Shown piece by piece: positions 39,622 through 53,365 of a stretch of 64,000 bases of DNA. Under the pieces are notes generated by a model that was not told the DNA's origin, searched no databases, and saw only the letters and a list, made by a program, of their open reading frames with translations. Both the position numbers and the translations under genes were made by a program. Numbering within the stretch: the first letter of the stretch is position 1; every line of letters starts with the position of its first letter. The DNA is from Dallia pectoralis. Its lineage: Eukaryota; Chordata; Actinopteri; Esociformes; Umbridae. The stretch covers positions 8,382,982 to 8,446,981 of the forward strand of contig CM055758.1 in NCBI GenBank assembly GCA_029465975.1. The letters are read 5' to 3'.

Positions 39622-40920
39622 ATCATCATGCACCTTTAAGTCACTTTTTGTCTTACACGCCTAAAATCAAAACCCAATCAAATATATTTTTGATTCCATT
39701 TTGATTTAAACATTCTGCCTTACGACATGCAAGTAATGTAAAAAGAAAACAGTTCTAAAACTTAAAAACAAATGACAACTAGGATTACAACGTTGGAAAA
39801 TGTATCAGTCCCAATATTTAATACTTTGTAGTGCTACCTTTTACCATATTTACCGCCATCAGACTTTTAGGATGTCTTTATTAGCTTTGTCCACCTATAT
39901 TGGGGTCAGCTGTCCATACTTCCTTGCCAAATTTCCAATTGGATTTAGGTAAGGGCTCTGACTAGGTAAGGGCTCCTCTGACCACACAAGGACTTTCACC
40001 TTTTTATCCTTAAGCCACTGCATAGTTTTTTTAGCAGTGTGTTTAGGGTCATGGTCGTGCTGGAAGGTGAACCACCTGCCCATCTTCAGCTGTCTAGCAG
40101 AGGGGGACATGTTTTCCTCAAGAATTTGGGTGTACTTGGCAGCATCCATTTCAATCGTGCTGAAGAGAAACACCCCCACAACATAATGTTGCCACCACCA
40201 TGCTTCACAGTAGGTATGGTGTGTTTTGGGTGGTCTGCTGTGTTTGGTTTTTCGCCAAGCATAATGCTTGTAGTTCAGTCCAAAAACTAAATCTTGGTCT
40301 TGTCTGACCTTAAACTTTTTTGCAACATGGCACTAGAAGCCTCCAAGTGTTTTTTTCTTCACAAAGCGCAAACAAGACACCATGTGACTCTTTTTGAGAA
40401 GAGGCTTGTTTCTTGCCACCCTGCGATACAGGCCAGCTTGGTGTAAACTTTGTGAGATTGTTGTCACGGGCACAGACTGACCAATCGCAGCCATAAGGAT
40501 TTGTAAGTACTACAAAGGAGCCATTGGCCTATTGGTAGCTTCCATGATCAATATCCTTCTGGCTAAGTCCAGTTTAGAGGGACGGCCCAATCTAAGCAAG
40601 GTGTTGGTGGTGCCATATGCTTTTTACTCAGTAATGCCTTCTGAACTAGCCACTAGCCATAAATGCCTCAGTGATGGGGTCCAAACGTCATTCATTTCAG
40701 CGATGGTCTCCTTGAGCCTTTAAATATGAAAATACACCCCATGGAAAGTTGTATTTTCGTGTAAATGGTTGAACACATGGATATTCAAGCTAAATTCCAA
40801 ACACATACTTTGATAAAGGTAATCCAATAACAAAATACTATAAAAACATTTATGAAATAACAAATAAAGCACATTTTCATACGTGGAAAAAAGGTCCACC
40901 CCAATATTCACCATCACATT
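39600..40920 (-). mobile_element. Decayed Tc1/mariner element with transposase fragment
   Basis: Minus-strand frame 39895-40179 reads MDAAKYTQILEENMSPSARQ, FTFQHDHDPKHTAKKTMQWL and SQSPYLNPIGNLARK, the C-terminal DDE part of a Tc1-like transposase. The expected SPDLNPIENLW is altered to SPYLNPIGNLA. Upstream transposase pieces follow to about 40740 with frameshifts (complements of CCACCACCATGCTTCACAGT and GGACGGCCCAATCTAAG). It is inactive. The end at 39605 reads CAGTGCCTATAGAAAATCATC. Confidence 0.75.
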
Positions 40921-41873
40921 AAATAACTAAAATTAAAATCACTGCCTTCAAAACAGCAGAACCTCTATAAAGAATACCTATCAAAACATGACAGTTGAAA
41001 ATTACTGTTACAAAGTGTCCAAAATGAATCCCAGTTGATATTTGGGACTCATAATGACAAGAAACAGCTAAAGTTATTTCAGCCAAAAAGAGTCAACACC
41101 AGGTCTTAAATAGTACTGCTTCCACACTATAAAGGCACATTGCCGAACGATTATACTTTGCTATAACTAACTATTTCATTTGTTAAATGTTCTGTAGACT
41201 CGGAAACACATTTCTATTGGATATGTAAGGAGATGTTTTCTTTGTGTCAGATATAACTGTGACTAAGACACTGTGTCCATGGCATGTTCACATGGGTAGT
41301 GACTAAACGTCTGTGGTTTCTGAAGACTTTTCTGAACACGTCGTCATAATAAAGTGACTCCAACTCAGTGACCTATCGAATCTAAAGTATAACAGAAGAC
41401 CCTGTCAACCTAGACAAAACATGACTTGGTCCAGTCTATAAAAGGAACTCTGTTCTATTCTGTCTGTAACAGCAGACTAGTGGCAAAGTCACACTCCCAG
41501 GAAGCTAATGAACTCTAATTTCTCTCGCCTCGCTTTGTCCACTTCTCTTTCCGACCCTGCGACCTATTTTGTCCCAAAATCCACCAAGGGCACTAAACAT
41601 TCAGAATTATCCTACTTCTGTCACATACTCTGCCATTTTACATCACACTCCAAATGTACCTACCGTAAGATGGCAATTAATCACGGGCAGGAACTCCAAA
41701 TGTGCAAGTTATTATTCCAACAATCAAGGAGGCCAAAGCAAACGGCTCACTGTCCCACTGTCAAACAGAAACACATACAGAGACAAAAACCGACACACAC
41801 ATGTACACTTAGACCTGAGTTGGGGGTTCAGCAATGCGGTCAAAAATAGAGTGACACAGACAACCCTATCTAT

Positions 41874-42034
<161 letters not shown>

Positions 42035-44200
42035 GAGGCAGCTGGCTTGCCACCAGACCGAGCTATAAATAAAGTGGGACTGGGGGAGGTGGTAGGGGAT
42101 ACTACCCTGTTAGGAAAAATGGATGCTGGGCAAATAACAGTGGAGAGAAAATTATGTTTGGCGCTCAACAATGAAGAAAATCTATGTTTTTAACTGACAG
42201 TTGCTCTGCATCTGAATGTATATTAGGCTTAGACTTTATGTCTAAACAAGCAAACAGATCAATTACACGGCAAAACTGAGACAAGGGAAACCCTAGAAAG
42301 TATTGAAGTCATGGGACATATACGAGTGATTCTCGTTGATATTCCAAAACTGAATCACGTACAGAAACTCATACTCCGAAGTGTATTCCATAGCAACACC
42401 TCTAGAAAAAGTAATGAATCTGTCTTAAGGGGAATAGGTGAGCCGTTCTGACCTGAATGACAGCCACAGCTGACAGAGAATGGGGGGGGGGCAGAGGAGG
42501 AGCTATATGGAGCTGAGAGGGAGGTACCAGGAGGGTGAAGGAAAAACCAAGTGTGGGAGGAACTGGATGAAGAGGGAGAAGATTGTAAAAGAAGAAGGTA
42601 GAGGTAGTAGAGTTGGCAGCATAGAGAATGACAGAGGCCAACATGTGGTTTTAGCCGGCGCAACACATTCAGCTTCATTGTCTGATCATCGCTGAGCTTT
42701 CCAAAAGAGTCGTTAGGAGAGATCTGCTAATCGCTGTGCTCCGATGCCATAACGGCATCTACACTAACGGCCCAGACATACTTGATCTCAACACTCCCCC
42801 AACTTACTAATTGGCATGCAGAAGCCCTCTGCAGGGCCAGACGGTAGAACAGCGTGATATCATCTTGCAGTGAACAAAACATGGTCCGAATGATGGGAAT
42901 GCAAGCTATTCAATTAAGTATGGATTTTTACTAACCTTATATTTACACTACTGTTTTACTGAATAAATTAATAAAGGACTTGATTCCATGGAAGCACATA
43001 AAGCATCACCATTACAGCACAGCATGTAGGCCTACCTGGTAAACAGGACAATATTACAGGACAGCATGTTGGTCAAGAGCATAGGGGGCAACAATGAGAT
43101 ACCTGGTCGTTCTGCCCCTGAGCAAGACACTTAACACTAATTACTTCTAGGGTGTGGCTGTAAATATCAGTGTTTCTAGCATAATTACCCAGGAACATAT
43201 GAAAGTACTAAAGTATTAAAACACCACCTTGTTAAGTTAGTATTAAAACACCACCTTATTAAGTTAGCGAAAATGTCACTAGAATTGTGCACCGTTTTAC
43301 TTGCCCATTCAGACTCATAACATGTGTCAACTCATTATTTTCTGTTCCATGGGATATTACATGCCTTTTTTCATTAGCGGGCAAGACATTTTTTGACACA
43401 TAGAAAAATAAATCACATTCTATTCTTCCAAGCTCTGGAATCTTCTCTGCTGCTCCCTCGATATGACCCGTTATTGCGTTTAACGCAGTCGCCCGAATTA
43501 AGTCAACAAATAACACGGTACACAAAACACGAAAAATCTTTTTATTTCTGAACTGTTTCATATAAGCAGTCCAACACGTATGCTCCTACCTGTTTTGAAA
43601 ACAAAACAAAACGAAGTAAATTCATTAAAATAAATGTGATAACAATAATCATTGAATAATATTATCAATAATAACAATCGTCATCATTCTTATCGTAATC
43701 ATCATAACCTAATGGTAATCTTAACCCAAAGCCAGTAGTATTTGCGTTTGTGGCACATGTGAAGGGGTTTGTCTGATGGGTGTGAACAGGAGACTTCTAC
43801 AACTAGAGCTCTGCCGTGCCAGCTCACTGCCAGAGGGGGCGCTATTTCCCCAATACACACAATAAATATGAAAAAGCAAGAGTCCGGTATTCAAAAAATA
43901 ATAATCATCTGGTAACTCGCAGGAACGACAGCTGAAGTCTTCATGTGCAAGATCCGAGCCAAAGTCTTCACCACAAACAGAGTTACTCACGAAGCCCCAA
44001 AACCGGCCCACCACATTGTCATCCAAACAGTCTCTACATCGTTAAATCTTTTTAAATAAACCTAGAGCATTTTTGTCATTTCATATACACATATATTCAT
44101 ATATACTTGTTATTTAGTTACTTTTTTCTATATGCCATCCTTTGTCATCGAGCTTGTGTGTGTGTGTGATTTGTTTGTTGGCGACAAAAACATCTCCACT

Positions 44201-44428
44201 AAAAACACACACACACACAAACACAGGCACACAAACACACACAGGCACACAAACACACACAGGCACACAAACACACACAGGCACACAAACACACACAGGC
44301 ACACAAACACACACACAGGCACACACACAGGCACACACACAAACCAACACACACAGGCGCACACACAAACCAACACACACAGGCACACAGACACGCACGT
44401 ACACAGGCATAAACACACACACACGCTC
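44201..44428. repeat. 18-bp CA-rich minisatellite
   Basis: CACAGGCACACAAACACA repeats about ten times, then changes to GGCGCACACACAAACCAA-type units. Confidence 0.93.
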
Positions 44429-45142
44429 TGCGTAATTGACACAAGTACGGGTGCTGGAAGCCAGATTCACCGCATGTTGGAACAAACTCACAACCTTTCA
44501 GATAGCAGGATTCTTATTGGTCCAGAACAGTCAGCCAATCAAAATCAATCAGCGACAGGTATTTGGCACATTGAACATCTAGTAACACAATGGGCAACAA
44601 AAGGTGCGACAAAGTAGTTTCAAGAAAAATGAAAACCCATTCATTTGGTTAAAAAAAAAGAAGCGACACCCACGAAGCTGACAGGCATCGCTCTCTAAAA
44701 ACATCATATCACATTCCCGTGGACTGACTTGTAAAAGGGTAATAAGAATATGAACTCCCTCGACAGCCAAACATGCAGGTCACAGCTGTAGGAATGCATT
44801 GGGTATCACAGACAAGGGCCATTATACACAATGACAAAACAGAACCCTGAAATTAAAATCGAGTGAACGAACCGTTTCACCACTTCCCTATTTATTTTCT
44901 AAAACATCTCCCAGATGTGCTTCGACGCGGCCAATAGAAAGCAGCACAGCGGATCCTCCTAAAATAGATCACAGAACTGACAAATGCAGGTCTGCATGGC
45001 GAGTCACATTCAGAAATAAAACATGGTACGGTTCAAAGCAGACCCAAGGTCAGCCAACTGATTTAGGATGCAGTCATTGTGGACTCCACACATTAAAACA
45101 CACTGTCCTGACAAACCCTACAGTCATTTCAATGTCCATGTC

Positions 45143-45374
45143 CTTGTGTGTGTGTGTGTGTGAACCTATATGTGTAACTTGTGTAATATACATCTGTGTG
45201 GTTTCAGGACTATGGCTGTGTTCACACAGGCAGTCCAATTCAGATGCACAGTTATGGACAAGTGTCACCTGATTGGTCAAATGACTAATTAGAGGAAAGC
45301 TAGCCATATCAGACCTGTATTAGTGCCTGTGTAAACACAGCCCAGGGCCCACTCATTAGGTTGGCCCCCCACCA

Positions 45375-45420
<46 letters not shown>
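45143..45420. repeat. TG and CA microsatellites
   Basis: (TG)n at 45147-45162 and (CA)n at 45387-45420. A C-run of about 13 bases follows at 45475-45487. Confidence 0.9.
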
Positions 45421-45422
<2 letters not shown>

Positions 45423-46010
45423 CGCTAGCAGGCCCTCACAGACTCTCCTACATCTCTGCTTGGAGGTCCAACGCCCCCCCCCCCCCGCACATGGCCATAG
45501 AGAAGAGGACAGACACGATATACATGTGAACATGTTGAATACTGTACAGTCGTACTGGCTTGTACAGGAGATGGCTCCCACTATATACACATATCTGGAC
45601 CCATCACGAGCGCTGGTCACGCCGTCAGTCCCCTCCAGATGTCTCCGCTTGACATTGTCCTTCATACGCACCACACAACCGGTGTCCCCCCGGTCTCACA
45701 ACCCTTCCCCAGTTCCATGGCTACCGGCAGCTGGGCAGGAGCCAATCACAGAAGTTCATTGTGACAAGTGTTCCGTGCCAGAGAGTTCCACACCCGTGGG
45801 ACGGCGGAGGCTTTCCAAAGGGTCAACCCGGAGACGATCGGGAAACTCGTAAATATTGACGATGGCACTTTAAGCACTTCTGCGACGGGGGGGGTGGGGG
45901 AGATGAAGGGAAGGAGAAGACAGCAAGGTAACAGGGTCTTTGTGAATTAAAGCAGCATCTGTTCTCTCGTTAAGCAGGACACACAGTAACAGAGGGACAT
46001 GCGTGTACAC

Positions 46011-46016
46011 TTTATT
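46011..46016 (-). terminator. grk3: Candidate distal grk3 polyadenylation signal
   Basis: Minus-strand AATAAA, about 780 bases beyond the stop. GRK3 transcripts usually have long 3' UTRs, so this or a still more distal site is plausible. Confidence 0.3.
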
Positions 46017-46676
46017 GGCATTCTTTGGGAGGCTATTATGTCCCCGCAGGTCACTGCTACCTCTGTATTACCACCTGCTTCTCTCTCCTCCACGTCTTGT
46101 CTTCCTCTCCCCCGGTTTCCATACATCTTTTTGAACCCACTGGAAAGGAATCTCATTGGTCCGTCGCCCTCACTCCCAAACAATTCCATTGGTCCAGATC
46201 CTCAGCTCATGCGTTGGGCCCTGCCCCTCCACTAGAGTGAGCCAATCGTGAGAGTAGAAAGCAGCTGTGTGGCTCAGGTCCAGGGGAACAGGGAGGTAAC
46301 AGCAATGTTGCCTGGTCTTCAGTTTCCTACTCCAGGGTTTTTGCTGCTCTGCCAGTTTGTGTGTGTGTGTGTGTATATTTGTGCATGTGGTTGGCTATAT
46401 GGGATGCTAGTCCATTGTGGTGAGAGGCAGAAGAGTTTGTGGCATGATTCTGGAGGCTGTGTCCCAAGAGTACAGTCAGACAGGGAGGAGAGAAAACGCT
46501 GTCCTCTTTAGATGCATCCATCCATCCTCACTTATCGATTCCTCACTCTTTTTAAAATAGGCTCCCATGCTACGGATTGGCTTCTGATGTGCGCGTGTGT
46601 GTCCGTCTGTGTGTGTCACAACATAAAGAGGCTGGCAGGCTTGGTCCTTGCAAAGATTCCATGGTGAGTTTAGGGC

Positions 46677-46682
46677 TTTATT
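46677..46682 (-). terminator. grk3: Candidate proximal grk3 polyadenylation signal
   Basis: Minus-strand AATAAA, about 115 bases after the stop codon at 46797-46799. It is the first such hexamer. Use is not proven. Confidence 0.35.
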
Positions 46683-46796
46683 GTATGTGTGTGGGTGTGT
46701 TGGGTTAGGAGGTGCGGCAAGGCAGGGTAGTACAGGACGAGGTTATAAGATGCGGTGTGTGTGTGTGTGTGCAGGTGTGTGTTGTGTGTCTGTGGC

Positions 46797-49700
46797 CTAC
46801 AAGCCATTGCTGTTGCGGTGTGTGAGAGGAGGTTTGGAGAGCTCCACCACCCCAGCACGTCCCTTCCCGATAACCTTGGGCGCACGGCGCAGCAGCTTTT
46901 GGGCCTCTGTAAATGCCTCGGTCAACTCCTTCTTCCACTGGACAAACTCTGGGTCACTCTGCAGGAACAGAGATAACACACATATTACACAAACACAGAA
47001 ATGCAGCAAGTCACAGAGAAACGGGGAGAGAGAGACAGTGAGAAGGTGTAAATAAGAGTGAGACATAGGTCAAGCGGTGGTCTAGTGCTGTCTGTACCCC
47101 ACACTGCAATAAGAGTGAGACATAGGTCTAGTGGTGTCTGTACCCCACACTGCAATAAGAGTGAGATATAGGTCTAGTGGTGGTCTAGTGGTGTCTGTAC
47201 CCCACACTGCAATAATAGTGAGACATAGGTCTAGTGGTGTCTGTACCCCACACTGCAATAAGAGTGAGACATAGGTCTAGTGGTGGTCTAGTGGTGTCTG
47301 TACCCACACTGCAATAAGAGTGAGACATAGGTCTAGTGGTGGTCTAGTGGTGTCTGTACCCCACACTGCAATAAGAGTGAGACATAGGTCTAGTGGTGGT
47401 CTAGTGGTGTCTGTACCCCACACTGCAATAATAGTGAGACATAGGTCTAGTGGTGTCTGTACCCCACACTGCAATAAGAGTGAGACATAGGTCTAGTGGT
47501 GGTCTAGTGGTGTCTGTACCCACACTGCAATAAGAGTGAGACATAGGTCTAGTGGTGGTCTAGTGGTGTCTGTACCCCACACTGCAATAAGAGTGAGACA
47601 TAGGTCTAGTGGTGGTCTAGTGGTGTCTGTACCCCACACTGCAATAATAGTGAGACATAGGTCTAGTGGTGGTCTAGTGGTGTCTGTACCCCACACTGCA
47701 ATAAGAGTGAGACATAGGTCTAGTGGTGTCTGTGCCCCACACTGCAATGAAAGTGAGATATAGGTCCAGTGGTGTCTGTACCCCACACTGCAATAAGAGT
47801 GAGATACAGGTCTAGTGGTGTATGTACCCCACACTGCAATACGAGTGAGATATAGGTCTAGTGGTGGTCTAGTGGTGTCTGTACCCCACACTGCAATAAG
47901 AGTGAGATATAGGTCTAGTGGTGTCTGTACATACCTCACACTGGAGGACAAACTGCTTTCCTCCTTTAATACGCAGCAGGATGCACTTCTTATCTTTGAT
48001 CTGAGTCTCCTCCACCGTCACAATCTGTTCCATCGTCAGCAGATTTTGCTGCGGAACACACCACAAAAAAGAAAAAATCAAAACACACTCGGGAGTTGGA
48101 GAACCAATCAGGATCAAGCTGGGTAAGAGATGGACCAACCCAAGTGCAGCTACAGAGTAGAAGTCTTGGAAACTGAGCTAGAAAGCAAGGTTGTCCAAAC
48201 TCTACACTAAGGTTGTCTGGTAACTTCTACCGGGGCCAGAGGTCTGCTCAGACTCACCTTGGGATCTGTTACTGTATGTCTTACTGTTTTTATCCAGGCC
48301 TACAAAATGGAGCAGGGACAGACGGACAGACAACCTTCATGCACTGAGAGACGGGACAACGTCCATGGCCACACGCGCACACACACACGCACAGGAACCG
48401 AAATGGACAGACATCTAAGGAATCACATGAGTGATTACCGAAACACACCTGATGAAACGTGATGGTGTGTGTGTGTGCTTCTTACCCGTGACTCTCCCTC
48501 CCCCCTCCACTCCACTCGGTTGGGGAACAGGTAGAAGTATCTCCTCTGCCACTGTGTCAGGAAGGGGTTCCCCAGCTTTAACATGTACCCGTGCATTATG
48601 CAATCCTTCCCAAGGGCGTAGTCTGTCAGACACAATGACAACAGCATCAACACCATGTCACTGGAACATACATCAGACAACCAAGGCAGCCACAAGACTA
48701 ATCACATGTCGCTCTGTAGAAGAGAATACCAAACGTAAAGTGTGTGTGTGTGTGCCAGGTCTGCACCATGGATAAAGCAATCATAGTAAACAACACTATA
48801 CTCCACCAACATGTATGCAATATGACATGTGGACCAGGTGTTAAATGTGTTTATTTGGTTGGTTCACATGTGTGTGTGTGCGCGTGTGTGTGCGCGTGTG
48901 CGGGTGCTCATGTGCGGGTGCTCATGTGCGGGTGCTCATGTGCGTAGACGGGCCCACCCGTACCCTCCTCATGGCCCAGCTGTTTGTTCTTGGCCCTCTT
49001 TCGGGCCTCGTTCTTGTCCGTGTCAACGTTAACTGCCTCGTACACGGTCTCAGCCACCTCCTGTTGCCAGCGTTCTGAGATGACCAGAGGAAAGTTCTTA
49101 TACAACTCCTGGTCACTGTCCAACAACTGAGGAGGAGAGCAAAAAAGGGTCAGAATGAGAAACTGAGTAGCTCTCACAACAGAAACTGAGGTCGAAGCTG
49201 AAGTATAACAAGGTGGTTTTAAAAAGTGAGTATGATGAATCAGGTGTAAGAAACAGGTTACAATGAATAAGATGATGTAGGTGTCAGGAATGTGGTGTAA
49301 GTACTAAGATATGAGGTGTCAAGAATGTGGTGTAAGGACTAAGATATGAGGTGTCAAGAATGTGGTGTAAGGACTAAGATATGAGGTGTCAAGAATGTGG
49401 TGTAAGGACTAAGATATGAGGTGTCAAGAATGTGGTGTAAGGACTAAGATATGAGGTGTCAAGAATGTGGTGTAAGGACTAAGATACGAGGTGTCAGGAA
49501 TGTGGTGTAAGGACTAAGATACGAGGTGTCAGGAATGTGGTGTAAGGACTAAGATACGAGGTGTCAGGAATGTGGTGTAAGGACTAAAATATGAGGTGTC
49601 AGGAATGTGGTGTAAGGACTAAAATATGAGGTGTCAGGAATGTGGTGTAAGGACTAAGATATGAGGTGAAAATAATGTGGTGTAAGGACTAAGACATGAG

Positions 49701-51561
49701 GTGTCAGGAATGTGGTGTAAGGACTAAGATACGAGGTGTCAGGAATGTGGTGTAAGGACTAAGATATGAGGTGTCAGGAATGTGGTGTAAGGACTAAGAT
49801 ATGAGGTGAAAATAATGTGGTGTAAGGTCTAAGATGAGGTGTCAAGAATGTGGTCTAAGGACTAAGATATGAGTGATCAGGTGTAAGAAACAAATTATAC
49901 ACACTAAGATATGAGATATGGGTGCCTCCTAAGGACAGTATTGGTTGATAGCAATAGGATATGTTCATTAAATAAATGTGACGATATTTAATTATTTAAG
50001 TTATTTTCTATTTAAATAACAAAAGACGTATACCCAATTCAGACATAAGATAAAAGGCCACCAATTTGACATATTGTGTCATTAAAAATATATATATAAT
50101 ATGCAAAGAGAAGCATTTCAACAAAGCTGATATTTGTATTTCCTGCAACAAAGGTAGTCAATTTTAAACCGTATTTGCATGAATAGGGTACATGCGTTGG
50201 TGGCAATAAGTAATTAATACTGTGGTAATAGTTTAAATTAGAACACATAATCTGTGATTTCTTTACAGATTGGTGTATTTAATAGCATAAAATGTAGGCC
50301 AACGCAGTAGGTTAATTAAATATGCACTATATTATCTGTCACTGACAGGAGGGAAAACGTGAGCCTATTATAAAAATAAGTAAGTATGATGCCTTTGTGT
50401 AAGGAATGATAAGATACATATTAGGTAGGAGGTGTTAGAAATGAGTAGTAATATATGAGGTAGGAGGTGTAAGGAATGAGTACTAAGGACTAAGATATTA
50501 GGTAAGAGGTGTAAGGAATGAGGAGTAAGGACTAAGATATTAGGTAAGAGGTGTAAGGAATGAGGAGTAATATATGAGGTAGGAGGTGTAAGGATTGAGG
50601 TGTAATATATGAGGTAGGAGGTGTTAGAAATTAGTAGTAAGGACTAAGATATTAGGTAAGAGGTGTAAGGAATGAGGAGTAATATACGAGGTAGGAGATG
50701 CAAGGCTTGTGGTGTAATATATGAGATAGGAGATGCAAGGATTGAGGTGTAATATATGAGATAGGAGATGCAAGGATTGAGGTGTAATATATGAGGTAGG
50801 AGATGTAAGGTTTGAGGTGTAATATATGAGGTAGGAGATGTAAGGTTTGAGGCGTACTATATGAGATAGGAGATGTAAGGATTGAGGTGTAATATATGGG
50901 GTAGGAGATGCAAGGTTTGAGGTGTAATATATGAGGTAGGAGATGTAAGGATTGAGGTGTAATATGAGGTAGTAGGTAAAAGGAATAAGAAATAAGGACT
51001 AAGATTAGGTAAGAGGTGTAAATAAGAAGATGTAAGAACTACGATGAGGTTGAACGTGTTAGGATTGAGGAGTAACGACCAACATATGAGGTAGGAGGTT
51101 TAAGGAAGAAGGTGTAAAATATGAGCTGGCCCTGTGAGCTGAAGTGATTTCTGAGATTTTAACCAGGTCACCAGAGGTTGTGAGAACTTCTAAGCTGTTC
51201 AGCCCATCTGTTATTAAACCCCTGGACAGCAGCCAAGTCATTGCTACTGTTGTATAACATTAAAGCTCAGTTGGAAGAGCATTCTCTCTGAGGACAGTTA
51301 CTGACAGCTCCGCTTACTACAGTGGATATTAAACAATAGAGTCACATTACACCTCAGCTTCCAGTGTGTGAGCAGCACGTTCTGCATGCATGCATATTGG
51401 GAGTAGAGGTTTAACAGTTCTGTAATGGTCAAATGTGATACGGTGTGTGTGTATTGCAGATCTACCTTGATGCCTTTCGTGTCCTCCTCGTCAAAAGAGC
51501 CAATGTCAAAAGCATCTGCTGCATTGACCTCTCCCCTGGGCGGGATGAGAGGGGGGGAATA
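46797..51561 (-). CDS. grk3: grk3 exons encoding the AGC tail, PH domain and C-terminus
   Basis: Exons are 51466-51561 (active-site tether [17 protein letters not shown]), 48964-49126 ([20 protein letters not shown]), 48486-48622 (PH domain start, [20 protein letters not shown]), 47935-48048 ([29 protein letters not shown]) and 46797-46958 ([16 protein letters not shown], the G-beta-gamma-binding helix, then HRNSNGL). The stop TAG is at 46797-46799. Confidence 0.97.
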
Positions 51562-52351
51562 CTGGAGGACAGAAAATAGAAAGAGAGAAAAGGGATGAGA
51601 GAAGAGAGGGAAGATGGAGGAGAGCAGGAACAGAGGGGGAAATGAAGAAGTAAAGAGGGAAGAAGAGGGAGGAGCCAATGGAGAAGATAGGAAGTATGGG
51701 TTGAATTAAGCAACTATATGACTTCAGCAGAGAAGTAACCATGACAACAAATATATAGAGAAATCAAGGACAACTGTCTAGACTGGGATCTTTCATAACA
51801 AAGCTAGTCACCTACTTCACCTCTCCCACTCTCCCCTCGACCCCCCCCCTTCTGACAAACACGAAGGCCTACCTTCTGGAGATACACTTGCTGCCAATCA
51901 ATGCCTTTGAAGAACAGATGCTCCTTCACCTCTAGAGCCCTGCAGAGATGGAGGCAGAAAGAGGGGGTTGAGGGAGAGAGACAAGGGGCAGAGAGAGAGA
52001 CAGGGGCAGAGAGAGAGAGACAGGGGGCAGAGAGAGAGAGAGAGAGAGACAGGGGCAGAGAGAGAGAGACAGGGGGCAGAGAGAGAGAGACAGGGGGGGG
52101 CAGAGAGAGAGAGACAGGGGGCAGAGAGAGAGAGAGAGACAGGGGGCAGAGAGAGAGAGGGACAGGGGCAGAGAGAGAGAGGGGAGAGAGAGAGAGCAGA
52201 GAGACAGACAGGGGGCAGAGAGAGAGAGAGAGACAGGGGGCAGAGAGAGAGAGAGAGAGGGGGCAGAGAGAGAGAGAGAGAGACAGGGGGCAGAGAGAGA
52301 GAGACAGGGGGCAGAGAGAGAGACAGGGGCAGAGAGAGAGAGAGAGAGATT

Positions 52352-52385
<34 letters not shown>

Positions 52386-52478
52386 CAGGGGGCAGAGAGA
52401 GAGAGACAGGGGGCAGAGAGAGAGAGAGAGAGAGGGGGCAGAGAGAGAGACAGGGGGCAGAGAGAGAGAGACAGGGGC

Positions 52479-52511
<33 letters not shown>

Positions 52512-53332
52512 GAGAGAGAGAGAGAGACAGGGGGCAGAGAGAGAGAGAGACAGGGGCAGAGAGAGAGAGACAGGGGGAGAGAGAGAGAGACAGGGGGCAG
52601 AGAGAGAGAGAGACAGGGGGCAGAAGAGAGAGAGAGAGAGACAGGGGGCAGAAGGAGAGAGATAGAGAGACAGGGGGCAGAAGGAGAGAGATAGAGAGAG
52701 AGGGAGAGAGAGAGACAGGGGGCAGAGAGAGAGAGACAGGGGGCAGAGAGAGAGAGACAGGGGCAGAGAGAGAGAGACAGGGGGCAGAGAGAGACAGTCT
52801 GTGTGTGGAGACGGGCCGACATAGGCAGAGCTGGAGAGCCAGAGAGCTCAGACTGTGTTCACACTGCTCTGATGGAGTCGTAGAGGACGAGCTGCACTTC
52901 CTCACCGAGTGCAGCAAGTATAAACACATCAGAGACACTTATTTCAATCAAATAGAACAGATTTTACCTCAATTCCAACAAGCGAACCTATTAGACAAAC
53001 TGTCTTATATACTGGGAGAGAAAGAAGAGTGTGTTCTCCTGGCAGCGCAGTATGTGTTCTCCTGCCATCATATGAGGGACAAGGGCTGAACCCTTTACGT
53101 TTAAACTGCTCTCTGTACTTATTATTATTTATTTTTTTTGTGATTTATACATGTTGGTTTTTTTTTAACCCATGTAGGCCTATATATTTGTGTATGTCTA
53201 TTGCTTTGGCAATATTGTGCTATTGTACACAGTCATGCCAATAAAGCTCATTTGAATTGAATTGAATTGAGAGAGAGAGAGAGACAGGGGGCAGAGAGAG
53301 AGACAGGGGGCAGAGAGAGAGAGACAGGGGGC

Positions 53333-53365
<33 letters not shown>

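Noticed and set aside
42355..42678. 107-codon Ser/Pro-rich open frame (-)
   Set aside because: It derives from purine-rich low-complexity DNA on the other strand, with no conserved motif.
43721..44026. 101-codon open frame (-) starting MDDNVVGRFWGF
   Set aside because: No recognisable domain, splice context or coding bias. It lies in the probable grk3 3' UTR or intergenic DNA.
51898..53089. Open frames of 300-370 codons rich in Arg-Glu-Gly or Ser-Leu-Pro
   Set aside because: They translate the GA/CAGGGGG array. Only the last part (52796-53089) has real origin, as a LINE fragment.
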